Shown piece by piece: positions 53,054 through 60,499 of a stretch of DNA of 64,000 nt. The notes under the pieces are model-generated. The model saw nothing but the letters and a program-made list of their open reading frames with translations. It was not told the DNA's origin and ran no database searches. Position numbers and translations under genes: made by a program. The DNA is from Qipengyuania sphaerica. Its GTDB lineage: Bacteria > Pseudomonadota > Alphaproteobacteria > Sphingomonadales > Sphingomonadaceae. The first letter of the stretch is position 1. Every line of letters begins with the position of its first letter. The stretch is from NCBI RefSeq assembly GCF_019711595.1, contig NZ_JAIGNR010000001.1, positions 186,001 through 250,000 of the forward strand. Direction: 5' to 3'.

Positions 53054-54034
53054 CTAGCGCTTGGCCGATGCCCGGCCGACGAAGTAGCGCTCGTTATAAC
53101 CATCGAAGTCCTGATCGACGTTTCCTGCGAAAACAAAGGTCGTTTCCGTTCCCTGCGGTCCGAAGAAGCCGCCTGAAACGAAAAATTCGGGCGTCCCGCC
53201 CACGTTGACCTGACCGAAATAACCCACGCGGTCGGTGTCCACCGATGTCCCGGTTTCGCCGCTGAACGGCCCATAGAACTGGGAGCCGCCACCGGTGATC
53301 TCAACCTCGAGGCTGAAGCTCACATCCAAAGCACCTGTCTCGGTATTGCCCGTAACCGTCGCCGTTCCTCCGATGATCCTGCGCGATTCGACCTTGTCTC
53401 CGACCTTCTCGTACATCGCTCCGCGGAAATCGAAGTCGTCATAGGTCACCACCGTCTCGGGAGGGAGATCCTCCGGATCTGTCGGAATCCCGATCGAGCA
53501 GTAAGAGGTCCCGAGTTCGGAATAGCTGTCTGCCAATGAGAAGAATAATTCGCGCGAATATTCGCGCAGCATCGAACCGGTTCCCAAAGTTTCAATCTCC
53601 AGGACCTCGAGATTGAAATCGGTGGTGCGGTTGTAGATTCTCACCGGACCGGTGGAAGTCGCTAGGTCGGACGGAAGGAAAGTCTCGGATTGACCATTGA
53701 CGATGCGCACCAACCAGCTCTCGTCGGTCGCATTGTAGTTTACCAGATCATCCTGCCCGAAAACGGAAATGCCCATCATCGAAGGCGGCACGTCTCCCGA
53801 ACCGGTGCCGATCCATACCGGGTTGGAGCCGACGCAAGCCGTATAGAAGCTCTGGTCTCCCGAAAGTTCGTCGAACTTCTCGTAATTGAATGTTGGGGTA
53901 GGAGATGGTGAAGGAGATGGCGAAGGCGACGGCGAGCCGATCGATCCGCCACCACTGCCCGAGCTATCACCACCGCCGCAAGCGGCAAGCGCCACACTGG
54001 CGAGTAGCATCGCCGCAATCCCTTTGAATTCCAT
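53054..54034 (-). CDS. lipoprotein of unknown function with Ser-Pro linker
   Basis: A 326-residue lipoprotein (MLLASVALAAC lipobox) with a GGGDSSGSGGG tether followed by repeated Ser-Pro. The mature domain is beta-rich (RVGYFGQVNVGGTPEFFVSGGFFGPQGTETTFVFAG) and resembles transferrin-binding-protein-B-like or barrel lipoproteins only loosely. No firm family. ATG 54034 preceded by GGGGT. The linker DNA is a repeat of GGAGATGGC-type hexamers (53901-53936). Confidence 0.75.
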   Translation of the reverse strand: MEFKGIAAMLLASVALAACGGGDSSGSGGGSIGSPSPSPSPSPSPTPTFNYEKFDELSGDQSFYTACVGSNPVWIGTGSGDVPPSMMGISVFGQDDLVNYNATDESWLVRIVNGQSETFLPSDLATSTGPVRIYNRTTDFNLEVLEIETLGTGSMLREYSRELFFSLADSYSELGTSYCSIGIPTDPEDLPPETVVTYDDFDFRGAMYEKVGDKVESRRIIGGTATVTGNTETGALDVSFSLEVEITGGGSQFYGPFSGETGTSVDTDRVGYFGQVNVGGTPEFFVSGGFFGPQGTETTFVFAGNVDQDFDGYNERYFVGRASAKR

Positions 54035-54202
54035 GTATCGACCCCTGTAACTTTGCACCGCAGCATGCGACGTGCGATCGTTAGATAAGACGTCCAACTT
54101 GTCTAGAGATGTAGCGAAACGCGACGTGGATATTTCGCACGCGGTTGTACAACCTCAACTATTCGGGGGTTTGGCGTCTGTGATAATTTAACATTTAATA
54201 AA

Positions 54203-54230
54203 AAGGGCAGCTAATTGGATAGCTGCCCTT
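54203..54230 (-). terminator. rho-independent terminator of infC
   Basis: AAGGGCAGCTA and its complement TAGCTGCCCTT form an 11-bp stem around a 6-base loop. Read on the minus strand it is followed by a T-rich run (TTTATT). It lies 26 bases after the infC stop. Confidence 0.93.
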
Positions 54231-54255
54231 CAATTGTCTCAATCAGTTGCGGCCC

Positions 54256-54798
54256 TTACTTGGGCGCGAGCACCATCACCATCTGGCGACCTTCGAGACG
54301 CGGGAAGCTTTCGACCTTGGCGATCTCTTCCACATCGTCGCGGACGCGGTTCAGGAGGTCCATGCCAAGCTGCTGGTGCGCCATTTCGCGGCCACGGAAG
54401 CGCAGCGTGCACTTCACCTTGTCGCCGTTTTCGATGAACTTGTTCACGTTACGCATTTTCACGTCGTAATCGTGATCGTCGATGTTCGGGCGCATCTTGA
54501 CCTCTTTGATGTCCTGCGTCTTCTGCGTCTTGCGCGCGAGATTCGCCTTCTTCTGCGCCTCGTAGCGATATTTGCCGACGTCGAGGAACTTGCACACCGG
54601 CGGGTCCGCATTGGGGGACACTTCGACGAGGTTGAGGCCGAGGTCGTTGGCCTGCTCGGTCGCTTCGCGGGTGTACATCACCCCCAGGTTCTCGCCTTCG
54701 TGATCGATCACGCGGACCTTGGGGACATTGATCATGTTATCGTAGCGCGGGCCGCTTTTTACGGGCATTTGCATGCTGCGCCGGGGTGGACGGGCTAT
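54256..54798 (-). CDS. infC: translation initiation factor IF-3, probable ATA start
   Basis: IF-3 selects the initiator tRNA and keeps ribosomal subunits apart. The N-domain VRVIDHEGENLGVMYTREATEQANDLGLNLVEVSPNADPPVCKFLDVGKYRYEAQKK and C-domain VKMRPNIDDHDYDVKMRNVNKFIENGDKVKCTLRFRGREMAHQQLG are canonical. A perfect AAGGAG (54807-54812) lies 8 bases before ATA 54798, giving about 180 residues. infC genes often use rare starts, which supports autoregulation of IF-3 expression. The first ATG in frame is at 54774, too far from the site. Confidence 0.93.
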   Translation of the reverse strand: MARPPRRSMQMPVKSGPRYDNMINVPKVRVIDHEGENLGVMYTREATEQANDLGLNLVEVSPNADPPVCKFLDVGKYRYEAQKKANLARKTQKTQDIKEVKMRPNIDDHDYDVKMRNVNKFIENGDKVKCTLRFRGREMAHQQLGMDLLNRVRDDVEEIAKVESFPRLEGRQMVMVLAPK

Positions 54799-54909
54799 GG
54801 GGCTATCTCCTTTTGGTGCCTCTTCAGAATGCGCCCATGTAGGCGCTGTTCCGCAGATTCGGAAGGGGGTTAGGGTAAACGCGCGCGGTTTTACGCGCGT
54901 GAGTTGCAC

Positions 54910-55614
54910 TTAGGCGGCTTTTGACCAGAGGTTGAAGCGCGCCAATTTGCCTTTCGCAGGCACTACCGCATCGATCCTTTCTGCGGGTTGCAGTGCCTTC
55001 AGTATGGCCGGGTCGGCGGCGTTCATCCCACCGGTATATGCCCCGAATGCGGGCAGGATCATGCGGCCCGAAGGCTTGCCGTCGGCCCCTTCATTGGCGC
55101 TGACGACCGCGCAGGGGCGACGGATCATGCGTTGGCGGATCTTGAGCTGCAGGCGCGGGTGGTAGTGGCCGGACAGCTCGGGCCGCGTCTCGCCCTTCCT
55201 GGCTCGATGGCGCAGGATAGTGCCGTTCAGCTCGATCTCTTCGACCAGCGTGCCGCCGCACCGCGCTTCCATGTCGGGATCGTGGTTGCCGGTGATCCAG
55301 ACCCAGTCGACGGCCTTGGTCAGTGCCTCCAGCATCCCGCAGGCGTAGGGTTCCAGCCGCGCCGAGCCATCCGAATCGTGGAAGTTGTCGCCCAGCGTAA
55401 TCACCCGCCGCGCACCCGTTTCGCGAATGGCGAGCGCCACGCGCTCCAGCGTCTCGCGGCTGTCGTAGGGCGGGATCATCTGCCCGTGGCCCGCAAAGAA
55501 ACTGCCCTTTTCAAGATGCAGATCGGCGACCAGCAACGCGCGTTCGCGCGGCCAGTAAAGCGCACGGCCTTCGGTGAGGAGCCATTCCTCGCCAGCGAAC
55601 GAAAGGGGAACCAT
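54910..55614 (-). CDS. pdeM: ligase-associated DNA damage response endonuclease PdeM
   Basis: A 234-residue calcineurin-like metallophosphoesterase: ALLVADLHLEKGSFFAGHGQMIPPYDSRETL (Asp-x-His), ITLGDNFHD, WITGNHDPDMEARCGG and ELSGHYHPRLQLKI give the full metal set, and the pattern is that of PdeM. This enzyme usually clusters with a DNA ligase, LHR helicase and exonuclease; none is nearby. Divergent from hemF, 46 bases apart. Downstream is infC. Confidence 0.88.
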   Translation of the reverse strand: MVPLSFAGEEWLLTEGRALYWPRERALLVADLHLEKGSFFAGHGQMIPPYDSRETLERVALAIRETGARRVITLGDNFHDSDGSARLEPYACGMLEALTKAVDWVWITGNHDPDMEARCGGTLVEEIELNGTILRHRARKGETRPELSGHYHPRLQLKIRQRMIRRPCAVVSANEGADGKPSGRMILPAFGAYTGGMNAADPAILKALQPAERIDAVVPAKGKLARFNLWSKAA

Positions 55615-55660
55615 GCGGGTGCTATTGCCGCGTTGCTATCGCGATGGCAAGGGCTTCGTT

Positions 55661-56518
55661 ATGACCGATTGGACCACCCAGACCGAAACTGCCCGCAACT
55701 GGTTCGAGACCTTGCGCGACCGCATCTGCGCCGAGTTCGAAAGCATAGAGCGCGAGGCGGGAAGCGAAGCTGCCTTCCGGTACACGCCGTGGGAGCGCGA
55801 GGAGGCCGGTAACGACGATCCCGGTGGCGGCGTGCAGGGCCTGATGAAGGGCAAGGTGTTCGAGAAGGTAGGCGTCAACGTGTCGACCGTGCGTGGTAAT
55901 TTCGCGCCCGAATTCGCCGCCTCGATCAATGGTGCTTCGCCCGAAAACCCCGGCTTCACCGCCACCGGCATCAGCCTTGTCGCGCATATGGCGAACCCGC
56001 ATGTGCCGGCAGTCCACATGAATACCCGATTCCTCACGACGCAGGCCGCCTGGTTCGGGGGCGGGGCGGATCTCAACCCGCCTCTGCCCTACGAAGAGGA
56101 CACCGAGGACTTCCACGCGCGCTTCCGCGCCGCCTGCGCTGCGCATAACCCGACCTATTACGAACGCTTCAAGAAGTGGGCGGACGAGTATTTCTACATC
56201 CCCCACCGCGGCGTTCACCGCGGTGTGGGCGGCATTTTCTACGACCACCTCGAATGCGAGGACGAAGCCGGTTTCGAGCGCAATCTCGCTTTCACCAAGG
56301 ATGTTGGCGAGGCATTCCTCGACATCTTCCCCAAGCTGGTTCGCCGCCGCATGGAAAGCGAGTTCACGCCGCAAGACAAGCAGCAGCAGCTGGAATGGCG
56401 CGGTCGCTATGCCGAGTTCAACCTCGTCTACGATCGCGGCACGCTGTTCGGCCTCAAGACCGGTGGCAATATCGACGCCATCCTGATGAGCCTGCCGCCC
56501 GAGGCGACCTGGAGCTGA
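55661..56518 (+). CDS. hemF: oxygen-dependent coproporphyrinogen-III oxidase
   Basis: A 285-residue enzyme that converts coproporphyrinogen III to protoporphyrinogen IX with O2 in heme synthesis. NFAPEFAASINGASPENPGFTATGISLVAHMANPHVPAVHMNTRF, WFGGGADLNPPLPYEEDTEDFH, KKWADEYFYIPHRGVHRGVGGIFYDHLE and VYDRGTLFGLKTGGNIDAILMSLPP are the HemF hallmarks. ATG 55661 was chosen as the conserved start MTDWTTQTETA. Confidence 0.97.
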   Translation: MTDWTTQTETARNWFETLRDRICAEFESIEREAGSEAAFRYTPWEREEAGNDDPGGGVQGLMKGKVFEKVGVNVSTVRGNFAPEFAASINGASPENPGFTATGISLVAHMANPHVPAVHMNTRFLTTQAAWFGGGADLNPPLPYEEDTEDFHARFRAACAAHNPTYYERFKKWADEYFYIPHRGVHRGVGGIFYDHLECEDEAGFERNLAFTKDVGEAFLDIFPKLVRRRMESEFTPQDKQQQLEWRGRYAEFNLVYDRGTLFGLKTGGNIDAILMSLPPEATWS

Positions 56519-56519
56519 C

Positions 56520-57437
56520 CTAGCGCAGCTGGGTTACGCGGACCCAGTCGATCTCGATCTCGACTTCGCCTGCCTTGATCCTGTCCACACTGGCTTGCGG
56601 AAGCCCGAAATAGGGCGTGGTCACCGCATTCACGCCATTCGGATAGGTCCCACCGAGCGCCGCGTTCAGGATGAGATATTTCCGGTTGTCGAATCTCCAC
56701 GCGCCATACCGTTCGACGTCGGCTTTCGTGACGGTGTAATAGGCGTTGCCGTCGACCTCGAAAACGATGCGATTGGAATCCCACTCGACTGCATAGGTGT
56801 GCCATGCGGTCACATCCTGCCCCGCAGGAAAGGTATAACGGGCGTTGATCGGGGTGTTGCCCGAATAGCCGGGGCCGTGGAGTGCCGAGCTCACCCATTC
56901 CTTCTCGCCGACATATTCCATGATGTCGATCTCGCCGCTGTCTGGCCATGCGCCATATCCCAGCAGCCAGAAGGCCGGCCAGAACCCTTGCGCATCACTC
57001 ATGCGGATACGCGCCTCGGCCCTTCCATGCTCGAAATCGAATTTGTCCGAACTGTCGATGCGGCCCGAAATGAAATCGGCGTTGCGATCGCTTCGCGTAT
57101 CGACCCCGGGGCGATAGATGGGCTTGAGGACCAGCACGCCGCCCTCGGCCCCTTCGGCATCGCTGCGAATGAAGATGGTGTCAGTCGTGTCGAGGTAGGC
57201 CTGTTGTTCGCTATTGACCCAGAAATCCATGCCCACGACGTTCCACTTCGAACGGTCGAGTTCGGCGGCATTGAATTCGTCGGCGAAGACTTCGGTTGGG
57301 GTTCCCGTGGGCGAGGGCGTCGGCGTGGGCGCAGGCGTTGCAGTGGATACCGGTCCTGACGCATTGCCACTACCGCCGCCGCAGCCACCCAGCGACAGTG
57401 ACGCAAGCGCTACCGGGGCCAACCATCGGCCGCGCAT
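56520..57437 (-). CDS. GH16 beta-glucanase lipoprotein
   Basis: A 305-residue lipoprotein (LASLSLGGC lipobox, then a Thr/Pro-rich tether). The GH16 core is present: WNVVGMDFWVNSEQQAYLD, SDKFDFEHGRAEARIRMSDAQGFWPAFWLLG, the catalytic SGEIDIMEYVG (E-x-D-x-x-E) and WHTYAVEWDSNRIVFEVDG. It probably cleaves laminarin-type beta-1,3(4)-glucans at the cell surface. It follows its paralogue directly, with no gap between stop and ATG. Confidence 0.9.
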   Translation of the reverse strand: MRGRWLAPVALASLSLGGCGGGSGNASGPVSTATPAPTPTPSPTGTPTEVFADEFNAAELDRSKWNVVGMDFWVNSEQQAYLDTTDTIFIRSDAEGAEGGVLVLKPIYRPGVDTRSDRNADFISGRIDSSDKFDFEHGRAEARIRMSDAQGFWPAFWLLGYGAWPDSGEIDIMEYVGEKEWVSSALHGPGYSGNTPINARYTFPAGQDVTAWHTYAVEWDSNRIVFEVDGNAYYTVTKADVERYGAWRFDNRKYLILNAALGGTYPNGVNAVTTPYFGLPQASVDRIKAGEVEIEIDWVRVTQLR

Positions 57438-58340
57438 CTACCTAGCCACCGGCGCGTACACCCGCACCCAGTCGACCAGCATCTCGACCTCGCCGCGCTT
57501 AACCGCGTCGACCGTCTCCTGCGGGATGCCATTATAGGGCTCCTCGATGCGATTGGTCTTGAACGGGTACGCGCCGCCCATGGCGAAATTCAGGATCAGG
57601 TATTTGTCGTTGTCGAACCGCCACTCGCCATAATTCACCACCATGGGCTTGGTCACTCGGTAGTGGACGTGGCCGTCGATCAGAAAGTCGATCTGGCTGT
57701 CGGTCCATTCCACGGCGTAGGTGTGCCATTGGGTGACGTCGATGCCCTCGGGGAAGAAGAACTTGTTCACCAGCGGGGTCTCGCCCGAATAGCCCGGGCC
57801 GTGTAGCGCAACGCCGATCCAGTCCTTCTCGCCGACATATTCCATGATGTCGATTTCGCCGGTGCCGGGCCACTGGTCGTAACCGAGCAGCCAGAAGGCG
57901 GGCCACACGCCGACATTGTCGGGCATCTTGATGCGGGCTTCGGCGCGACCGTGCATGAAGTCGAACTTGCCCTGGCTTTCGATGCGGCCGGAAACGAAGG
58001 GCGCGTTGCGCTCCTTCTTGGGGTCTGCGCCGGGTTTGAAGACCGGGCGCAAGACCAGCGCACCGCCATCGGCACCGGTGGCGTCCTCAGTGAAGGCGAT
58101 CACGGAGGGATCATCGATATAGGCCTGCTGTTCGTTATTGACCCAGAAATCGGTGCCGATGACGATCCACTTGTCGCGGTCGAGGCTGCCGGCGTCGAAT
58201 TCATCCGCGAAGATCAATTCGCGTTCCGGAGCGATCGCTTCGGCGAGGGCCGCGCCGGCATCGTCCGCGTGTGCGCAGGCGGCGCTCGAAAGGCCCAGTG
58301 TGACGGCAGTGGTTGCAGCGAAAATGGCTTTGCGGATCAT
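57438..58340 (-). CDS. GH16 beta-glucanase, secreted
   Basis: A 300-residue protein with a signal peptide (AAACAHA). Same GH16 landmarks as its neighbour: KFDFMHGRAEARIKMPDNVGVWPAFWLLG, GEIDIMEYVGEKDWIGVALHGPGYSGE and WHTYAVEWTDSQIDFLIDGHVHY, with the catalytic E-x-D-x-x-E. The two proteins are close paralogues, evidently from tandem duplication. A perfect 14-base palindrome lies 21 bases upstream of the start. Likely a laminarinase-type enzyme acting in the periplasm or outside. Confidence 0.9.
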   Translation of the reverse strand: MIRKAIFAATTAVTLGLSSAACAHADDAGAALAEAIAPERELIFADEFDAGSLDRDKWIVIGTDFWVNNEQQAYIDDPSVIAFTEDATGADGGALVLRPVFKPGADPKKERNAPFVSGRIESQGKFDFMHGRAEARIKMPDNVGVWPAFWLLGYDQWPGTGEIDIMEYVGEKDWIGVALHGPGYSGETPLVNKFFFPEGIDVTQWHTYAVEWTDSQIDFLIDGHVHYRVTKPMVVNYGEWRFDNDKYLILNFAMGGAYPFKTNRIEEPYNGIPQETVDAVKRGEVEMLVDWVRVYAPVAR

Positions 58341-58360
58341 CAGGCTCTCCGATTTTTATC

Positions 58361-58374
58361 TGTGAACGTTCACA
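58361..58374 (-). promoter_or_regulatory. LacI-family-like operator upstream of GH16 operon
   Basis: TGTGAACGTTCACA is a perfect 14-base palindrome 20 bases from the start codon of the GH16 gene. LacI-family regulators of sugar use recognise sequences with this TGTGAAC-GTTCACA shape, so carbohydrate control of the two glucanases is likely. Confidence 0.6.
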
Positions 58375-58518
58375 TTAACGGTCCGACGTCGAAGCGCCAG
58401 CCCCTTGGATACGTTTTCAATGATCGGGGTGGAAAGGAGTGCCGGGATCGCCGATAGGGCGCGGCGCGTATAAACAGCTGCCGGGTCTGCCGGTGACATT
58501 TGCCGGAGAGAAATCATA

Positions 58519-60441
58519 ATGCGTCGCCTCACATCCAGCCTTGCGATCCTGCTATCCGCCTCAGCCTGCACCACTGCAACCACCCAGCCGCAGGTCTCGA
58601 CGGCCATTCCGGAGCCGATGGTCGCGCCAATCCTGACCGGGCCCGAAGCGCTCGACACGCTGACCTTTGCCCAGCCGCAGATCGCGCGGGTTACGCATGT
58701 CTCGCTCGACCTGGCACTCGATTTCGAAGCGCAGCGCGTGTCCGGCACGGCAACGCTCGATGTGCTGGCTAGGCCCGATGCCCACGAGATCGTGCTCGAT
58801 ATCAACGGGCTCGATATCGTCAGCGTCACGGACATGCGCGACAAGGCGCTTCCCTTCACGATCGGCGCCCATGTCGAGGAGGAAGGCAAGGGCGCGCCGC
58901 TCACGATCCGGATGGGCGATGAACGTCGGATCAAGATCGCCTATCGCAGCGGCCCCGACGCGGAGGCGTTACAGTGGTTGACGCCCGAGCAGACTTTGGG
59001 CGGCAAGCTGCCGTTCCTTTTCAGCCAAGGGCAGGCGATCCTCAACCGGACATGGATCCCGACGCAGGATAGCCCCGGCATTCGCCAAACCTGGGAGGCC
59101 TGGATCAGCACGGTCATCCCGGCCGAGGGTGAAATCGATGTAGTGATGAGCGGGATCGAGGGCGACAAGGCCGACCCCACTCCGCCGCCGCCCAATCGCA
59201 TCTCGCACTATTTCTCGATGGACAAGCCGGTCCCGCCCTATCTCATTGCGCTTGCTGCTGGCGACATCGACTTTCGCGCCATCGGTCCGCGGACCGGAGT
59301 ATGGGCCGAGCCTTCGGTGCTCGACCGCGCCCATGCCGAGGTCGCCGATACCGAGCAGATGGTCGTCGCCGCCGAGAAGCTTTACGGCGAGTATCGCTGG
59401 GGGCGGTACGACATGATCGTCCTGCCGCCGGCCTTCCCTTACGGGGGCATGGAGAACCCGGTAATGACCTTCCTCACGCCTACATTCATCGCGGGGGACC
59501 GGTCGAATAACGGCCTCGTCGCGCACGAGCTTGCGCACAGCTGGTCGGGCAATCTGGTCACCAATGCCGTGTGGGGCGACAGCTGGCTGAACGAAGGCGT
59601 CACCACCTATTTCGAAAACCGCATCGTGGAGGAAGTCTACGGCAAGAAGCGCGCCGAACAGGAAGCCGCGCTGATGTATGCCAACATCCAGGAAGTACTC
59701 GAGGAGGTCGGGATGAACGAACCCGGCACGGCGCTCAGCACCGATGGCCAGTACGAACTCGGCAGCGCGATCGCCTATGACAAGGGCGCCTTTTTCCTGC
59801 GCACTGTCGAGCGCATCGTCGGGCGCGAGCGCTTCGATGCCTGGCTGCAGCAGTGGTTCGACAACCACGCCTTCCAGCCCGCGACCAGCGAGCTCTTCCT
59901 CGCAGACATGATGGCAAACCTCGTTCGTTCCGATGCCGAGGCAGGGGCGCTGATGCTGCGGGAATGGATTTTCGGTCCCGGTCTGCCGTCGAATGTAGCA
60001 AAGCCGGACCCTGCAGCCTTTGCCGAAGTGGACGGAGCGGTGTCCGCCTATGCCGCCTCGGGCACGATCCCTTCAGCCTGGGATAATTGGACCGCAGCCG
60101 AGCAAATTCGTTTCCTCGACAACCTTCCCGCCGAACTTTCGCACGAACAGTTGGCCGCCCTCGATATCGCACTCGGCCTGTCGGGCACCGGCAATAACGA
60201 AATCCTGTTCCTCTGGCTCGAGATGGCGCTGGAAAACCGCTACGAACCTGCAGTCCCGCAGGCGGAGGCATTTCTTGCCCGCGTAGGCCGTGCCAAGTTC
60301 GTACGCCCGCTGTTCCAGGTCTTGTGGGACCAGGGCGACTGGGGCCGGCCGATAGCCACCCGCATCTATGCCGAGACGCGTGGCAGTTACCATTCAGTGA
60401 CGCGCGACTATGTCGACCGGGTGATGAGCGGAGGCGATTAG
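58519..60441 (+). CDS. M1-family aminopeptidase, lipoprotein
   Basis: A 640-residue zinc aminopeptidase: lipobox ASAC, then domains of the M1 family with the exopeptidase motif GGMENPVMTF (about residue 312) and zinc motif HELAHSWSGNLVTNAVWGDSWLNEG (HExxH-x18-E). The C-terminal helical domain resembles leukotriene-A4 hydrolase-type proteins. It cleaves N-terminal residues of peptides in the periplasm. Confidence 0.93.
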   Translation: MRRLTSSLAILLSASACTTATTQPQVSTAIPEPMVAPILTGPEALDTLTFAQPQIARVTHVSLDLALDFEAQRVSGTATLDVLARPDAHEIVLDINGLDIVSVTDMRDKALPFTIGAHVEEEGKGAPLTIRMGDERRIKIAYRSGPDAEALQWLTPEQTLGGKLPFLFSQGQAILNRTWIPTQDSPGIRQTWEAWISTVIPAEGEIDVVMSGIEGDKADPTPPPPNRISHYFSMDKPVPPYLIALAAGDIDFRAIGPRTGVWAEPSVLDRAHAEVADTEQMVVAAEKLYGEYRWGRYDMIVLPPAFPYGGMENPVMTFLTPTFIAGDRSNNGLVAHELAHSWSGNLVTNAVWGDSWLNEGVTTYFENRIVEEVYGKKRAEQEAALMYANIQEVLEEVGMNEPGTALSTDGQYELGSAIAYDKGAFFLRTVERIVGRERFDAWLQQWFDNHAFQPATSELFLADMMANLVRSDAEAGALMLREWIFGPGLPSNVAKPDPAAFAEVDGAVSAYAASGTIPSAWDNWTAAEQIRFLDNLPAELSHEQLAALDIALGLSGTGNNEILFLWLEMALENRYEPAVPQAEAFLARVGRAKFVRPLFQVLWDQGDWGRPIATRIYAETRGSYHSVTRDYVDRVMSGGD

Positions 60442-60499
60442 TCACAGCGCTCTTTTTGCGTTGCAATAGAACCGGCTTTTCCGCCATCGTGCTCTCACG

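Noticed and set aside
53901-53936. Short tandem DNA repeats of GGAGATGGC type taken as a CRISPR or regulatory repeat
   Set aside because: It encodes the Ser-Pro linker of the lipoprotein gene on the opposite strand, so it is coding low-complexity, not an array.
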